Assembly (NCBI RefSeq): GCF_019396345.1
Contig: NZ_JAHKRM010000029.1
Span: forward strand, 120,641-184,640
Source of the DNA: Nonomuraea guangzhouensis
Lineage (GTDB): Bacteria; Actinomycetota; Actinomycetes; Streptosporangiales; Streptosporangiaceae
Length of the DNA: 64,000 nt
Direction of reading: 5' to 3'
Shown piece after piece: positions 1 to 8,966 of the stretch (positions within the stretch are counted from its first letter, which is position 1; each line of letters begins with the position of its first letter). Under the pieces are notes generated by a model. It did no database searches, had not been told where the DNA came from, and saw nothing but the letters and a program-made list of their open reading frames with translations. The position numbers and the translations under genes are program-made.

Positions 1-1
1 G

Positions 2-244
2 GCGGGACATACAGGGCTTGTCCGCGATCCTCACCATCGGACCGGCTTCCCCGACGCCGACTGGGCGGAGGCGATCTCCCCGCTGCTCAGCGTGGTGGCC
101 CAGCCGGTCTACGAGCTGGGGGCGGAGGCGGGCCGCCTGCTCCTGGACCGCGTCCACGGCACCGACCGCCGCCCCGTGCATCGCCGCCTGCCCACCCGGT
201 TCATCGAACGCGACTCGGCCGAGTCCGTCGGGACGGGCCCTTGA
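2..244 (+). CDS. LacI-family transcriptional regulator, C-terminal end (partial)
   Basis: The frame open from the left edge ends in a stretch typical of the effector-binding domain of LacI/GalR repressors: an ADWAEAISPLLSVVAQPVYE block followed by LGAEAGRLLLDRV and a closing RRLPTRFIERDS, which matches the usual LP..fveRdS ending. The DNA-binding part lies outside the window. The first 15 or so residues in this frame are not LacI-like, while another frame over bases 3-45 reads GLSAILTIG, closer to the strand that precedes the GFDD motif, so a frameshift near base 45-50 is possible. Its target cannot be inferred; paaZ follows on the same strand about 100 bp downstream, but the link is unproven. 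Confidence 0.6.
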   Translation, partial: AGHTGLVRDPHHRTGFPDADWAEAISPLLSVVAQPVYELGAEAGRLLLDRVHGTDRRPVHRRLPTRFIERDSAESVGTGP

Positions 245-343
245 GCTCCTGAGACACGGCGGTGCCGCTTCCATCCTCCAGACCACCGGGTTAACCTGCT
301 GACTGAACGTCCGGTAGGTAATTCATCGAGGAGGGACCCCGCG

Positions 344-2368
344 GTGACTCCGCTACGCAGCTACGTGTCCGGCCGGTGGCAGGTCCCGCCGGACGAGGGT
401 GTGCCGTTGAAGGACGCCGTGACGGGCGAGGAGGTGGCCCGCGTCTCCGCGACCGGCGTCGACCGGGCGGCGGCGCTGGCGTACGGCCGCGGGGTGGGCG
501 GTCCCGCGCTGCGGGAGCTGACCTTCCACCAGCGCGCCGCGCTGCTGAAGACGCTGGCGCTGCACCTGCGCGAGCACCGTGAGGAGCTGTACGCGCTGTC
601 CGCCCACACCGGCGCCACGCTCGCCGACTCGCGCTTCGACGTGGACGGCGGCATCGGCGTGCTGTTCTCCTACGCGAGCAAGGCCAAGCGCGAGCTGCCC
701 AACGACACCATCCTGGTCGAAGGCCCCGCCGAGCCGCTGAGCAAGGGCGGCACCTTCGTCGGGCAGCACATCTGCACGCCGCTGCCGGGCGTCGCGGTGC
801 AGATCAACGCCTTCAACTTCCCCGTCTGGGGGCCGCTGGAGAAGCTCGCGCCCGCGTTCGTGGCCGGGATGCCCAGCCTGATCAAACCGGCCAGTCAGAC
901 GGCCTACCTGACCGCTCGCCTGGTGGAGCTGATCGCCGAGTCCGGCATCCTGCCCGAGGGAGCCGTGCAACTGCTCTGCGGGGAGGCCGGTGACCTGCTC
1001 GACCACCTGACCGAGCAGGACCTGGTGGCCTTCACCGGGTCGGCGTCCACCGCGCTGCGGCTGCGCCACCACCCGGCGGTGACCGGCCGCTCGGTGCGCT
1101 TCAACGCCGAGGCCGACTCACTGAACTGCTCGATCCTCGGGCCCGACGCCCGTCCGGGCACGGCCGAGTTCGACCTGTTCGTCAAGCAGCTCGTCACCGA
1201 GATGACCGTCAAAGCCGGGCAGAAGTGCACCGCGATCCGCCGCGCGCTTGTCCCCGCCGAGGTGATCGACGACGTCGCCGAGGCGACCGCGGAGCGGCTG
1301 GCGCGGGTGAAGGTGGGCAACCCCGCCAACCCGGACGTACGCATGGGCGCGCTGGCCGGCCTGGAGCAGCGCGAGGAGGTCCGGCGCGCGCTCAAGTCGC
1401 TGCTGGACGCGAGCCGCCTCGTCCATGGCAGCCCCGACCGGGTGGACGTGATCGACGCGGACGCCGAACGCGGCGCGTTCCTGTCCCCGATCCTGCTGCG
1501 CGCCGACGACCCCGAACGCGGCGAACCACACGAGGTGGAGGCGTTCGGACCGGTCAGCACCCTGCTGCCCTACCGCACGGCCGAGCACGCCGTCGAGCTG
1601 GCCGCGCGGGGACACGGCAGCCTGGTCGGGTCGATCGTCACCGCGGACCCGGCCTTCGCCCGGCAGGTGATCATCGGCGCCGCCCCCTGGCACGGGCGGC
1701 TGCTGGTGCTGAACGAGGAGGACGCCAAAGAGTCCACCGGGCACGGCTCCCCGCTGCCCACCCTCATCCACGGCGGCCCCGGCCGGGCCGGCGGGGGCGA
1801 GGAGATGGGCGGCGTCCGGGGCGTACTCCACCACATGCAACGCACCGCGGTGCAGGCCGGGCCGTCCATGCTCAGCGCGCTGACCGGACGCTGGGTGCCC
1901 GGCGCGCCCCGGGCCGACGGCGAGCACCCGTTCCGCAAGCACCTGGGACAGCTGAAGGTGGGGGACACGGTGGTGGCGGGCCCGCGCACCGTGACCCTCG
2001 ACGACATCGAGCACTTCGCCGAGTTCACCGGCGACACCTTCTACGCCCACATGGACGAGGAGGCGGCCCGCGCCAACCCCTTCTTCGGCGGCCGGGTCGC
2101 GCACGGCTACCTCGTGCTGTCGTTCGCGGCCGGGCTGTTCGTCTCGCCCGACCCCGGCCCGGTGCTGGCCAACTACGGGCTGGAGAACCTGCGCTTCCTC
2201 ACCCCGACCTTCCCCGGCGACGCCCTGACCGTGACCCTCACCGCCAAGCAGATCACCCCTCGCGAGGACGCCGACTATGGCGAGGTGCGCTGGGACACCG
2301 AGGTCACCAACCAGGACGGCGCCGTGGTCGCCAAGTACGACGTGCTCACCTTGGTGGCCAAGGGCTGA
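344..2368 (+). CDS. paaZ: PaaZ, bifunctional oxepin-CoA hydrolase / semialdehyde dehydrogenase
   Basis: In the aerobic phenylacetyl-CoA pathway PaaZ opens the oxepin-CoA ring with its C-terminal MaoC-type hydratase domain and oxidises the resulting aldehyde with its N-terminal NADP-dependent aldehyde dehydrogenase domain. The 674-residue length is that of the fusion enzyme. The dehydrogenase fills residues 1 to about 510, with the nucleophile Cys295 in AGQKCTAI and the general base Glu256 in FNAEADS, the same numbers as in the E. coli enzyme. The hydratase fills about 530-674 with the Asp564/His569 pair in GDTFYAHMDEE followed by GRVAHGYLVLS. The GTG start at 344 is set by GAGGAGGG at 328-335. 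No paaABCDE or paaG genes are in the window, so it is either an outlying paa gene or serves another CoA-aldehyde route. Confidence 0.93.
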   Translation: MTPLRSYVSGRWQVPPDEGVPLKDAVTGEEVARVSATGVDRAAALAYGRGVGGPALRELTFHQRAALLKTLALHLREHREELYALSAHTGATLADSRFDVDGGIGVLFSYASKAKRELPNDTILVEGPAEPLSKGGTFVGQHICTPLPGVAVQINAFNFPVWGPLEKLAPAFVAGMPSLIKPASQTAYLTARLVELIAESGILPEGAVQLLCGEAGDLLDHLTEQDLVAFTGSASTALRLRHHPAVTGRSVRFNAEADSLNCSILGPDARPGTAEFDLFVKQLVTEMTVKAGQKCTAIRRALVPAEVIDDVAEATAERLARVKVGNPANPDVRMGALAGLEQREEVRRALKSLLDASRLVHGSPDRVDVIDADAERGAFLSPILLRADDPERGEPHEVEAFGPVSTLLPYRTAEHAVELAARGHGSLVGSIVTADPAFARQVIIGAAPWHGRLLVLNEEDAKESTGHGSPLPTLIHGGPGRAGGGEEMGGVRGVLHHMQRTAVQAGPSMLSALTGRWVPGAPRADGEHPFRKHLGQLKVGDTVVAGPRTVTLDDIEHFAEFTGDTFYAHMDEEAARANPFFGGRVAHGYLVLSFAAGLFVSPDPGPVLANYGLENLRFLTPTFPGDALTVTLTAKQITPREDADYGEVRWDTEVTNQDGAVVAKYDVLTLVAKG

Positions 2369-2370
2369 CC

Positions 2371-2429
2371 GCGCCGCTTCAGCCGCGCCGCTTCAGCCGC
2401 GCCGCTTCATCAGCCGCGCCGCTTCAGCC
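2371..2429. repeat. 14-bp tandem repeat downstream of paaZ
   Basis: Four copies of GCGCCGCTTCAGCC stand in tandem; the third carries an extra TCA. The following 30 bases (about 2430-2460) also look like an imperfect copy of the 3' end of the haloperoxidase gene at 2472-2500, so the gap between the two convergent genes has grown by local duplication. It may also act as a transcriptional barrier, but I see no clear terminator hairpin. Confidence 0.75.
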
Positions 2430-2471
2430 GCGCCCCGACCGGTAGGCCGTGGCGCGGCTGATTGCCCGGCT

Positions 2472-3908
2472 TCAGCCGCGGCCCGACCAGTAGTCCGTGG
2501 CTCGCTGCCACGCCGCGCTGCCGACCGCCCGGCCGAGTGAGCGGCCCTGCAGGTCGCCGGCGCGGAAGTGGATGCCGCCGTACCTGCGCGACATGCCCGC
2601 CTCGTCGGCGGCGTCGGTGAAGGTACGCCAGCGCAGCGTCACGTCGTTCGCGGGGGTCACACCCGGCTCCACCTGCGACGAGCCCTTAGCGATCACCGTC
2701 GAGCCGCCGAAGGTGTCACCGCCGGTGAAGCGCCGCAGCACCTCGGCCGCGGCCGAGCTGAACGTGCTGTGGCCGGAGACGTACTCGGCGAACGGCGGCG
2801 TCGGGAACGTCGGCACCTGGTAGGGCACCCACGTCGCGCCGTCGATCACCCGGCCGCCCCAGGTCGCGATCTGCTGCCCCTGGTACAGGAAGCGGACCGC
2901 GGTGATCGGGCGTACCGAGTCGTAGTGCCGCTTGACCTCCCACGAGGCGATCCCGGCGTCCTGCACCGAGTTGGCCAGCGCGAAGAACATCTTCACGTCC
3001 TGGTCGAGGCTGTGCCCGTCACGCAGGGAGATCTGCTGGGCGAACAGGCACCAGTGCCCCGGCGGCGTCTCGCTGCTCGGGCCGTCGGCCCAGTATTCCG
3101 CGATCGCCTTCTGGCGGTCGGTCAGCGCGGCGGTGCCCGCCACGATCTCGGCGGCCTGCGTACGGTAGGCGGCCGTGCCGTACGTCGCGGGCGCGGGCAC
3201 GCCACTGGCCAGGTCACGCGCGCGACCGCTGAAGGAGGCGACCCCGCCCCAGTGCGGCGCCAGGAACGGCGGCGTCACCACTACCCCCGCCTTGTTGCGG
3301 TACGTCAGCGGCTGCCACCGGCTCGGATCGTTGACCGTGGTCAGCGGGTCGGCGACCACCATCGGGGCGTTGACCGGCGCGTAACCGGTGGTGTCGGCGT
3401 AGCCGCCGAGCTGGTTGGCGCCGTCGGCGTGCCGGTAGTCGAGCACCGCCGTGCAGGCGGCCAGACCGGTCTGGGCCGGCTGGCTGGACTGGTCGGCCGG
3501 GTCGTAGCCCAGCTCGGTCATCAGCGCGTCGAACCCGGCCCGCTGCGCCGGATAGAGATCGACGGCCGCCTGATGGGCCGCGTAGCTGATCGCCTGCGCG
3601 CGGTTGGCCTCAGTGCGCTCGGCCGCGGGCCGCCGCAGCGACCCGCCCAGCCGGGTGCCGACGGCGACCGGGTCGTAGGCGGCCCACGCGTCATAGGCGC
3701 AGGTGTGCACGGTGGCCAGCGCCCTGGCCACCAGCGGCGGCCCCAGCGTGCCGGTGCGCACCGTCGCCAGCAGCGCGGTGTTCCACCTGACCACCACGTT
3801 GGGCTGCGCCGTCGCCGCCGCGGTCTGCGCGGGTAAGGCGGGCAGGACGAGCGCGGTGGCGGTCACCAGGGTGAGCGCGATCGCGCGTAAGGACGTCGGG
3901 ACGGGCAT
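2472..3908 (-). CDS. secreted vanadium-dependent haloperoxidase / PAP2-superfamily protein
   Basis: A 478-residue protein with an N-terminal signal peptide (a basic start, then a hydrophobic run, cleavage after about residue 32). The three vanadate/phosphate-binding blocks of the vanadium haloperoxidase and acid phosphatase superfamily are present: Lys326 with Arg333-Pro334 in VKRHYDSVRP, the Ser378-Gly379-His380 motif in EYVSGHSTFS, and RRYGGIHF with His447 as the likely vanadate ligand. Members bind vanadate and oxidise halides with peroxide, or act as phosphatases, outside the cell; sequence alone does not separate the two. It is transcribed toward paaZ (convergent) and divergently from the membrane protein at 4237. 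Family assignment is strong, substrate unknown. Confidence 0.88.
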   Translation of the reverse strand: MPVPTSLRAIALTLVTATALVLPALPAQTAAATAQPNVVVRWNTALLATVRTGTLGPPLVARALATVHTCAYDAWAAYDPVAVGTRLGGSLRRPAAERTEANRAQAISYAAHQAAVDLYPAQRAGFDALMTELGYDPADQSSQPAQTGLAACTAVLDYRHADGANQLGGYADTTGYAPVNAPMVVADPLTTVNDPSRWQPLTYRNKAGVVVTPPFLAPHWGGVASFSGRARDLASGVPAPATYGTAAYRTQAAEIVAGTAALTDRQKAIAEYWADGPSSETPPGHWCLFAQQISLRDGHSLDQDVKMFFALANSVQDAGIASWEVKRHYDSVRPITAVRFLYQGQQIATWGGRVIDGATWVPYQVPTFPTPPFAEYVSGHSTFSSAAAEVLRRFTGGDTFGGSTVIAKGSSQVEPGVTPANDVTLRWRTFTDAADEAGMSRRYGGIHFRAGDLQGRSLGRAVGSAAWQRATDYWSGRG

Positions 3909-4060
3909 GACAAAGTCTCCTCGCGTTGCGGGCCCCCGTGTGCCCGGTAGGGAGAGGCTTCCATACTCGAACGCGCTTTCGAACTATCCCACCGGTAAGA
4001 GCTGTCTTCCTCTGTCTCAGAGAACTCGCCTGCCCCGGGCTATCGCGAGGCGCACGGCGT

Positions 4061-4090
4061 TTGACACTCCTGACAGCTAACCGCTATCTA
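4061..4090 (+). promoter_or_regulatory. candidate sigma-70-type promoter in the 3909-4236 intergenic gap
   Basis: TTGACA at 4061-4066 is followed after 18 bases by TATCTA at 4085-4090, a good housekeeping-type promoter about 145 bases ahead of the membrane protein at 4237. Just downstream CTAACCGTTAG (4095-4105) is a short perfect inverted repeat that could be an operator. The rest of the 328-bp gap holds no gene that I can support. Confidence 0.5.
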
Positions 4091-4236
4091 TTGCCTAACC
4101 GTTAGAGGGTAGGCGACGTCCGCTGTATCGCCTTGACGACCTCAGCGACGGCAGGACCCGCGGAGACCTCAACCGCCTCATGAGCGTTCGCCGACAGGCG
4201 CCCGGCCCACCGGCGTCTCAATGAAGGGAGCATGAC

Positions 4237-5391
4237 GTGGCATCTGACGCCGCCGGCATTCGGCGATTCATGGTGGACACGGGGGAGCCCCGTGGATGGG
4301 TGTCACCCAGGGCAGACCTGGTGATGGCGCTGCTCGGCATCTGGTTCGGGGTCGGGCTGATGATCGACGCCTGGGCGCACGGCAACCTGGCGGAGCTGGA
4401 GACGTTCTTCACTCCATGGCACGCGGTGTTCTATTCCGGTTTCGCCGTGGTCTCCGGCTGGATCAGCTGGCAGGTCTGGCGCAACGTGCGCGCCGGGCGG
4501 CAGGGGCTGGCGGCCGTCCCCACCGGTTATCTCGCCGGGCTGGTGGCGATTCCCGCGTTCGCCGCCTTCGGGCTGGCCGACATGATGTGGCACACCATCC
4601 TCGGCATCGAGACGACCATCAACATCTTTTTCAGCCCGTCACACCTCGGCCTCGTCGTGACGATGATGCTCATCATCACCACACCACTGCGCTCGGCGTG
4701 GAACGCCCCCGACATCGGCGCCCGGCCGTCGCTCGGCCGCCTGCTGCCCGCGCTGATCGGGCTCGCGTTCGCCACCACGCTGGTGTCGCTGTTCCTGTCG
4801 TACGGCGACGCCATGATGTTCCGTCCCGCGGGCATCGTGCAGGCGTTCTCCATGCTCCAGGACTCGGGCGCCGGGCCGCAGAGCGCCGGGCCGGGGGGCG
4901 CCGGTCCCGTACCGGTGGGCCCAGGCGCCGAGCGGCTGGCCGCCGCGATGGTCGTCACCAACGTCATCCTGCTCAGCCCCGTGCTGTTCCTGGTGCGCCG
5001 CTGGCTGCTGCCGTTCGGCTCGGTGACCGTCATGTACGCGATCATGGTGCTCATGCCGGCTGCCCAGACGGGGTTCCGCAACGTGCCGATCCTGTTGTCG
5101 TTCGTGGCCGCCGGGTTCGTGAGCGACCTGCTGATCCGCCGGCTGCGGCCGTCGGGTGAGCGGCGCACCGCCTACTGGGCCTTCGCCGGACTGTCGGCCT
5201 TCGCCACGTGGTCGCTGTACATCGGGGTCGCCTCGGCCGTGGGCGGCGGCCTGCCCACCGTGCCCGAGCTGTGGACCGGCGCGCCGGTCATCGCCGGGCT
5301 GATCGGGCTGGCACTCGGGGCACTGCTCCTGCCCAACGCGGTCATCGCCGGACCGGTTCCGCCCAGCGCCGCCGACGCCGAGTGGGCATGA
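4237..5391 (+). CDS. polytopic membrane protein of unknown function with conserved-looking histidines
   Basis: A 384-residue integral membrane protein with roughly eight to ten hydrophobic segments and a short Gly/Pro/Ala-rich loop near residues 210-230. I do not recognise the family. Several histidines sit at or near membrane boundaries in the first half: DAWAHGN, TPWHAVFYSG, MMWHTILG and SPSHLGLV, together with Asp and Glu residues, a pattern that could ligate a metal or haem. The GTG start at 4237 is set by GAAGGGA at about 4223-4229; an ATG at 4232 is out of frame. It appears monocistronic, with its own promoter candidate at 4061. Bases 5392-5572 after it show nothing I can call. Confidence 0.75.
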   Translation: MASDAAGIRRFMVDTGEPRGWVSPRADLVMALLGIWFGVGLMIDAWAHGNLAELETFFTPWHAVFYSGFAVVSGWISWQVWRNVRAGRQGLAAVPTGYLAGLVAIPAFAAFGLADMMWHTILGIETTINIFFSPSHLGLVVTMMLIITTPLRSAWNAPDIGARPSLGRLLPALIGLAFATTLVSLFLSYGDAMMFRPAGIVQAFSMLQDSGAGPQSAGPGGAGPVPVGPGAERLAAAMVVTNVILLSPVLFLVRRWLLPFGSVTVMYAIMVLMPAAQTGFRNVPILLSFVAAGFVSDLLIRRLRPSGERRTAYWAFAGLSAFATWSLYIGVASAVGGGLPTVPELWTGAPVIAGLIGLALGALLLPNAVIAGPVPPSAADAEWA

Positions 5392-5572
5392 TCTGAGGTC
5401 TGTGCCTTGCCCCCGCTCTCGTGCCGGGCTGGTTTCAGGAGGCGCACGTGTCGGCGGCCCGCCCCGTGCGGGTTCAGCGGGCGTATTCCTGGAGGCCCTC
5501 AGCCATGTGCGGCGGGTGGGGCCGGCCCATGCTTGCCGTACGGGAAGATCGCCTTTCGCCTGAAACGGGGAG

Positions 5573-5722
5573 CTACGCGATCAGAGACGGCAGCACGGCG
5601 GCATCGGTGGGCTTCCCCCGCGCCACATCCTCGGCACTGAACACGTGCGCGCCGAACCGCTCCGCCAGCCCCGTGAGCTCAAGACCGCGGCGGATCTCTT
5701 CAGGGCGTCGGCCGGCGTGGGG
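5573..5722 (-). pseudogene. C-terminal remnant of a HAD-type phosphatase
   Basis: Directly behind the stop codon of the RpiR gene, in the same frame and strand, lies a 48-codon stretch without its own start. It reads EEIRRGLELTGLAERFGAHV, then FSAEDVARGKP, and ends at a TAG. This is the motif III region of HAD phosphatases of the beta-phosphoglucomutase/phosphoglycolate phosphatase type (conserved Lys in RGKP). After RGKP the sequence leaves the family and stops, so both ends are lost. It is probably the decayed remains of a sugar-phosphate phosphatase once encoded beside the sugar-phosphate-sensing regulator. Confidence 0.6.
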
Positions 5723-6655
5723 TCAGGCGCCGGGGCCCGGCCGGTAACGGTGGGGGGCGACGGCTGCGCGGGTGGCCTCAAGAGCCTGCTCGGTGCGAAC
5801 GTGGTCACGCTGGGTGATACCGATGTAGAGACAGTCGAGCACGATCATCTGGGCGTGGCGGGCGGCCATGTCGCCGGGACGATAGGCGATCTCCCGGGCG
5901 CTGGTGACCAGGGTCAGATCGGCGGCCTTGGCGAGGCTGGAGCGGGGGAAATTGGTGACGGCGATAGTGGTGGCGCCGTTGCCACGGGCCTGGATGACCG
6001 GTTCGACGACTTCCTTGGTCTCCCCAGAGTGGGAGATGCCGAGGGCGACATCGCCCTTCCGCAGCAGGGCGGCGCTGGGCAGAGCCTCGTGGACGTCGGT
6101 CCACAGAAAGCAGGACAACCCGATGCGGTGCAACCGCAGGTGCAGGTCCATGGCGACGGAACGGCTGCCACTGACCGCGTACAGGTCGATGCGGCGAGCG
6201 CCGGCCATGGCATCCACCGCGGCGGTGAGGGCGGCCACGTCGAGCTGGGCGGCGGTCTCCTCGATGACCTGGGCGTTGGCCTTGGCCACCCAGTCCAGTA
6301 CGGCCTCCAGCGGGGCGTCAGGCGCGACGCCGTCGCCCACGTCCCGGGTCCAGCCGGGTCGGGCCTCGGCGCGGCCGCTCTCGGCGGCGAGCGCGAGCCG
6401 TAGCTCGGCGTAACCCGAGAGGTCGAGGGCCTGACAGAAGCGGGTGACGGTGGTACGAGAGGTGCCGCTGCGAGCGGCGAGGTCGGTGATGGTGGAAGCG
6501 GCGACACCGGAGGGATCGGCGAGCACCACCTCGCCGAGTGCCCGCTCGGCCGGAGTGAGGGCGGGCAGCAGCCCGCGCACACGCGCTGTGATCCCTCCTG
6601 CCAGCCTGTGAACTTTTCCCGCCTCGTGCTCCATAGGCGGCAATCGTGCCCGCAT
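5723..6655 (-). CDS. MurR/RpiR-family transcriptional regulator (HTH-SIS)
   Basis: A 310-residue regulator with an N-terminal RpiR-type helix-turn-helix (about residues 15-90; SGTSRTTVTRFCQALDLSGY is the recognition part) and a C-terminal SIS sugar-isomerase domain (about 130-270; AVSGSRSVAMDLHLRL and GISHSGETKEVVEPV contain the phosphosugar-binding Ser-rich loops). Family members sense phosphosugars such as MurNAc-6-P or GlcNAc-6-P and control nearby catabolic genes. The start could be the codon at 6655 or Met8 at 6634; neither has a strong Shine-Dalgarno sequence. It faces away from the GH43-like gene at 6951, so the shared gap may be regulated by it. Confidence 0.9.
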   Translation of the reverse strand: MRARLPPMEHEAGKVHRLAGGITARVRGLLPALTPAERALGEVVLADPSGVAASTITDLAARSGTSRTTVTRFCQALDLSGYAELRLALAAESGRAEARPGWTRDVGDGVAPDAPLEAVLDWVAKANAQVIEETAAQLDVAALTAAVDAMAGARRIDLYAVSGSRSVAMDLHLRLHRIGLSCFLWTDVHEALPSAALLRKGDVALGISHSGETKEVVEPVIQARGNGATTIAVTNFPRSSLAKAADLTLVTSAREIAYRPGDMAARHAQMIVLDCLYIGITQRDHVRTEQALEATRAAVAPHRYRPGPGA

Positions 6656-6696
6656 GGAGACGCTGCGTCAACCACACGGCCGGGACCGCAGTCCCA

Positions 6697-6723
6697 CTCA
6701 GGGTCTGCCCTGATGTGCGGGTG
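6697..6723 (+). promoter_or_regulatory. 27-bp upstream element, copy 1
   Basis: A 27-base sequence here starts CTCAGGGTCTGCCCTG and ends TGCGGGTG. It recurs exactly, in opposite orientation, at 11703-11729. Each copy lies in the same orientation relative to, and about 210-230 bases upstream of, a gene for a secreted protein (6951 here). The CAGGG-TCTG-CCCTG core is an inverted repeat, suggesting a protein-binding site. The rest of the gap 6656-6950 holds no gene. Confidence 0.6.
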
Positions 6724-6950
6724 AAATGCTGGTCATAAAGTGGCGCTCGCCGAGTTCGATTTCTATGTGCAATCGAGGCGGGGGGACATTTCATTCGCGT
6801 GCCACGCTGGCATCCCGGAAATCCCTGGGCCGGCAGAAGAATCGGTTGACTGCTCTGTTCGGCCGGCTGAAAAGACGGCCATAGCTGTCGCATGCACCGG
6901 CACGAGTGGCAACAGGAAATTCACGCAAGGAATCAAAGAGAGGAGACCAA

Positions 6951-8027
6951 GTGACTGAAACCATCTCGACCGGCGCGGGAAGCGGAAAGACAGGCCGTGA
7001 ACACGTCCTCCGTCTGCTGGGTGGTGTGTTCGCCGCGGCATCGCTCGTCCTGGCCCTGTTCGGTGCGGCCCCGGCCACGGCGGCTGTCCCGGCGGCTGTC
7101 CCGGCCGCTTCCGGTCAGACCATTGCCGGGCTGGATGCTCATGATGGCATGATCACTCAGGTGGGTTCCACGTACTATCTGTATGGAACCAGGTACGGGT
7201 GCGGGTTCAATTGGGGCACCCCCGGCACGCCGTTCTGCGGATTCGGGGTGTGGCAGTCGACCGACAGGACTCGCTGGACCTTTGTACGGAACCTGTTCGA
7301 CCCGTACGGCCGCAACAGTTGGCGCGCGGAGAGTTGGCAGACCACCTGCGGCATCCACGGCGGCGGCTGTTTCAACGCCCGCATGGTGCAACGCGCGAGC
7401 GACGGCGTATGGATCTTGTGGTTCAACGCGCCGGACGATTTCCGCCGCACCGGTGCCAACGCCTATTACGCGATGGGCTGCCTGAGCCCGGCCGGACCGT
7501 GCGGTGACCAATACGCCGGTGGCACCACGCACAAACCAAATCTGTACACCTGTCACGACAACGGAGATTTCTCCATCGTCAACGACGGTGGCACCGCCTA
7601 TATCGTGTGCACCACGATCAACCAGTCATTCAACGTCGAGCCGTTGGACCAGTGGTGGACCAACGGCATCGGAGGCGGGGCGACGAACGTAGGCGGGCTG
7701 ATCAATGTGGAATCGCCCGCGGTGTTCCGGGCCGGCGCCTACCTGTACCTGACCTATTCCGATCCCAACTGCGGATACTGCTCGGGAATCGGCACCAGCT
7801 ATATATATTCCACCAACGGAATGCTCGGGCCTTGGCACGCTGGCGGCAACATCTCCGACCGCAGCTGCTCCGGTCAACCCCGCAGCCTGAGCTGGCTCGA
7901 CGGCACCATAACCCAATGGATCGACCAATGGACACCCAATGGCGCGCCCAACCAGACCGGCGCGGCCATCCGCCTCGAACCTCTCAGAATCACCACTCCG
8001 CCGCGCATCCAACCCCTGTCCTGCTGA
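6951..8027 (+). CDS. secreted glycoside hydrolase, GH43-like
   Basis: A 358-residue protein with a hydrophobic signal segment at about residues 20-50 ending in APATAA, then a five-bladed-propeller-type sequence. The opening DAHDGMITQVGSTYYLYGT resembles the GH43/GH62 start, where the Asp of the first blade is the general base; many aromatic residues and at least ten Cys in the mature part suggest a disulfide-bonded extracellular enzyme. GH43 enzymes act on arabinan, xylan and related plant polysaccharides, but substrate cannot be fixed here and the general acid Glu is not certain. The GTG start at 6951 follows GAGAGGAG (6938-6945). It is probably cotranscribed with the next gene. Confidence 0.7.
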   Translation: MTETISTGAGSGKTGREHVLRLLGGVFAAASLVLALFGAAPATAAVPAAVPAASGQTIAGLDAHDGMITQVGSTYYLYGTRYGCGFNWGTPGTPFCGFGVWQSTDRTRWTFVRNLFDPYGRNSWRAESWQTTCGIHGGGCFNARMVQRASDGVWILWFNAPDDFRRTGANAYYAMGCLSPAGPCGDQYAGGTTHKPNLYTCHDNGDFSIVNDGGTAYIVCTTINQSFNVEPLDQWWTNGIGGGATNVGGLINVESPAVFRAGAYLYLTYSDPNCGYCSGIGTSYIYSTNGMLGPWHAGGNISDRSCSGQPRSLSWLDGTITQWIDQWTPNGAPNQTGAAIRLEPLRITTPPRIQPLSC

Positions 8028-8056
8028 CACAAGAAACAGAAGCAAGAGGAGGATCA

Positions 8057-8536
8057 GTGTTCAAGAATCGCATGCTCGGCCGTATCGGCTTGGCTCTCAC
8101 CCTGGGGTTGACCCTGTCGCTGGGAACAGCTGGGGTCTCCAACGCCGCGGAGTCCAGAGCGGCCTCCTGTCCGGCGCACGGAAAGCGGTTCCAGATGAGC
8201 GGGTCCAACCGGGTGTACCTCGCGGGGCCGGACGACGTGGCGTACGCCATCCCGAACGAAACGATCTACTTCCAACTGTGGAACACCTGGGACGGCCTCA
8301 CCGTGTGGCCCCGCGATACCGTATCGAGCTGCTTCGGGGGTTCCCACCTGTGGAGCGACGCTTTTCTGATCAGGGATCCCACCTCACCCAGGGTGTACCT
8401 CTATGACGATCGGATAGGGCGCTTCCGCTGGATCACGAGCGAGGCCGTCTTCGACCAGTACGCCTTCGCGCGGAACAAGATCCGGCTGTTTCCCGTCTCT
8501 CCGGAAGAGGTCAGCTGGGACAACTGGGACAACTGA
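8057..8536 (+). CDS. small secreted protein with two degenerate tandem repeats
   Basis: A 159-residue protein with a clear signal peptide (KNRMLGRIGLAL then a hydrophobic core, cleavage near VSNAAES). The mature part contains two related segments of about 40 residues, one around NRVYLAGPDDVAYAIPNE and one around PRVYLYDDRIGRFRWITSE, both of the pattern VYL-x8-W/A-I-x3-E/A-x-F. Similar repeats occur in actinobacterial secreted or surface proteins where they seem to bind ligands or act as modules; I cannot name a function. The GTG start at 8057 follows GAGGAGGA, 29 bases behind the GH43-like gene, so the two likely form an operon that ends at the hairpin at 8592. Confidence 0.65.
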   Translation: MFKNRMLGRIGLALTLGLTLSLGTAGVSNAAESRAASCPAHGKRFQMSGSNRVYLAGPDDVAYAIPNETIYFQLWNTWDGLTVWPRDTVSSCFGGSHLWSDAFLIRDPTSPRVYLYDDRIGRFRWITSEAVFDQYAFARNKIRLFPVSPEEVSWDNWDN

Positions 8537-8591
8537 CGGCACGGTCCGCCCCACCGGCGATTGTCGTGGTCTGGGCTGATCCGGAAGTTGG

Positions 8592-8621
8592 GCGGGGGAC
8601 GGACAGGTGTCCGTCCCCCGC
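8592..8621 (+). terminator. strong hairpin terminator
   Basis: GCGGGGGACGGAC and GTCCGTCCCCCGC form a perfect 13-bp stem with an AGGT loop, followed by TTTCG. It lies 55 bases behind the small secreted protein gene and separates it from the LuxR-type gene. The rest of the gap 8537-8966 holds no gene that I can support. Confidence 0.8.
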
Positions 8622-8966
8622 TTTCGTCACGAGCTTGTACGAGACGTCGGCCCGCTCCGCCCCCACCACAAACCGGCATTCTCCGCAGTGCGTGGCGCCC
8701 CGCGACCCTTGGTTGACGGTCGCCTTTTACGGGCATTGACGGACGGCCCGGCGATGGGCAGGATTACCATTTGTGGAGGTTCATTCGGGAAGAATTCACA
8801 GAACTGGCACCGGTCGCACCTGTGGGTTACCGCCCACTCCTGGCTCCCTCCCCACGGGCGCCGATCGCGCGAAACAGGCGGGCCAGAGGCCGTGGGAACC
8901 CCGCAGAGGAACGGTGCACCAGGGATCTTCATCAGGCTTGTCAACGCGCATGACGGGGGATTTTCG

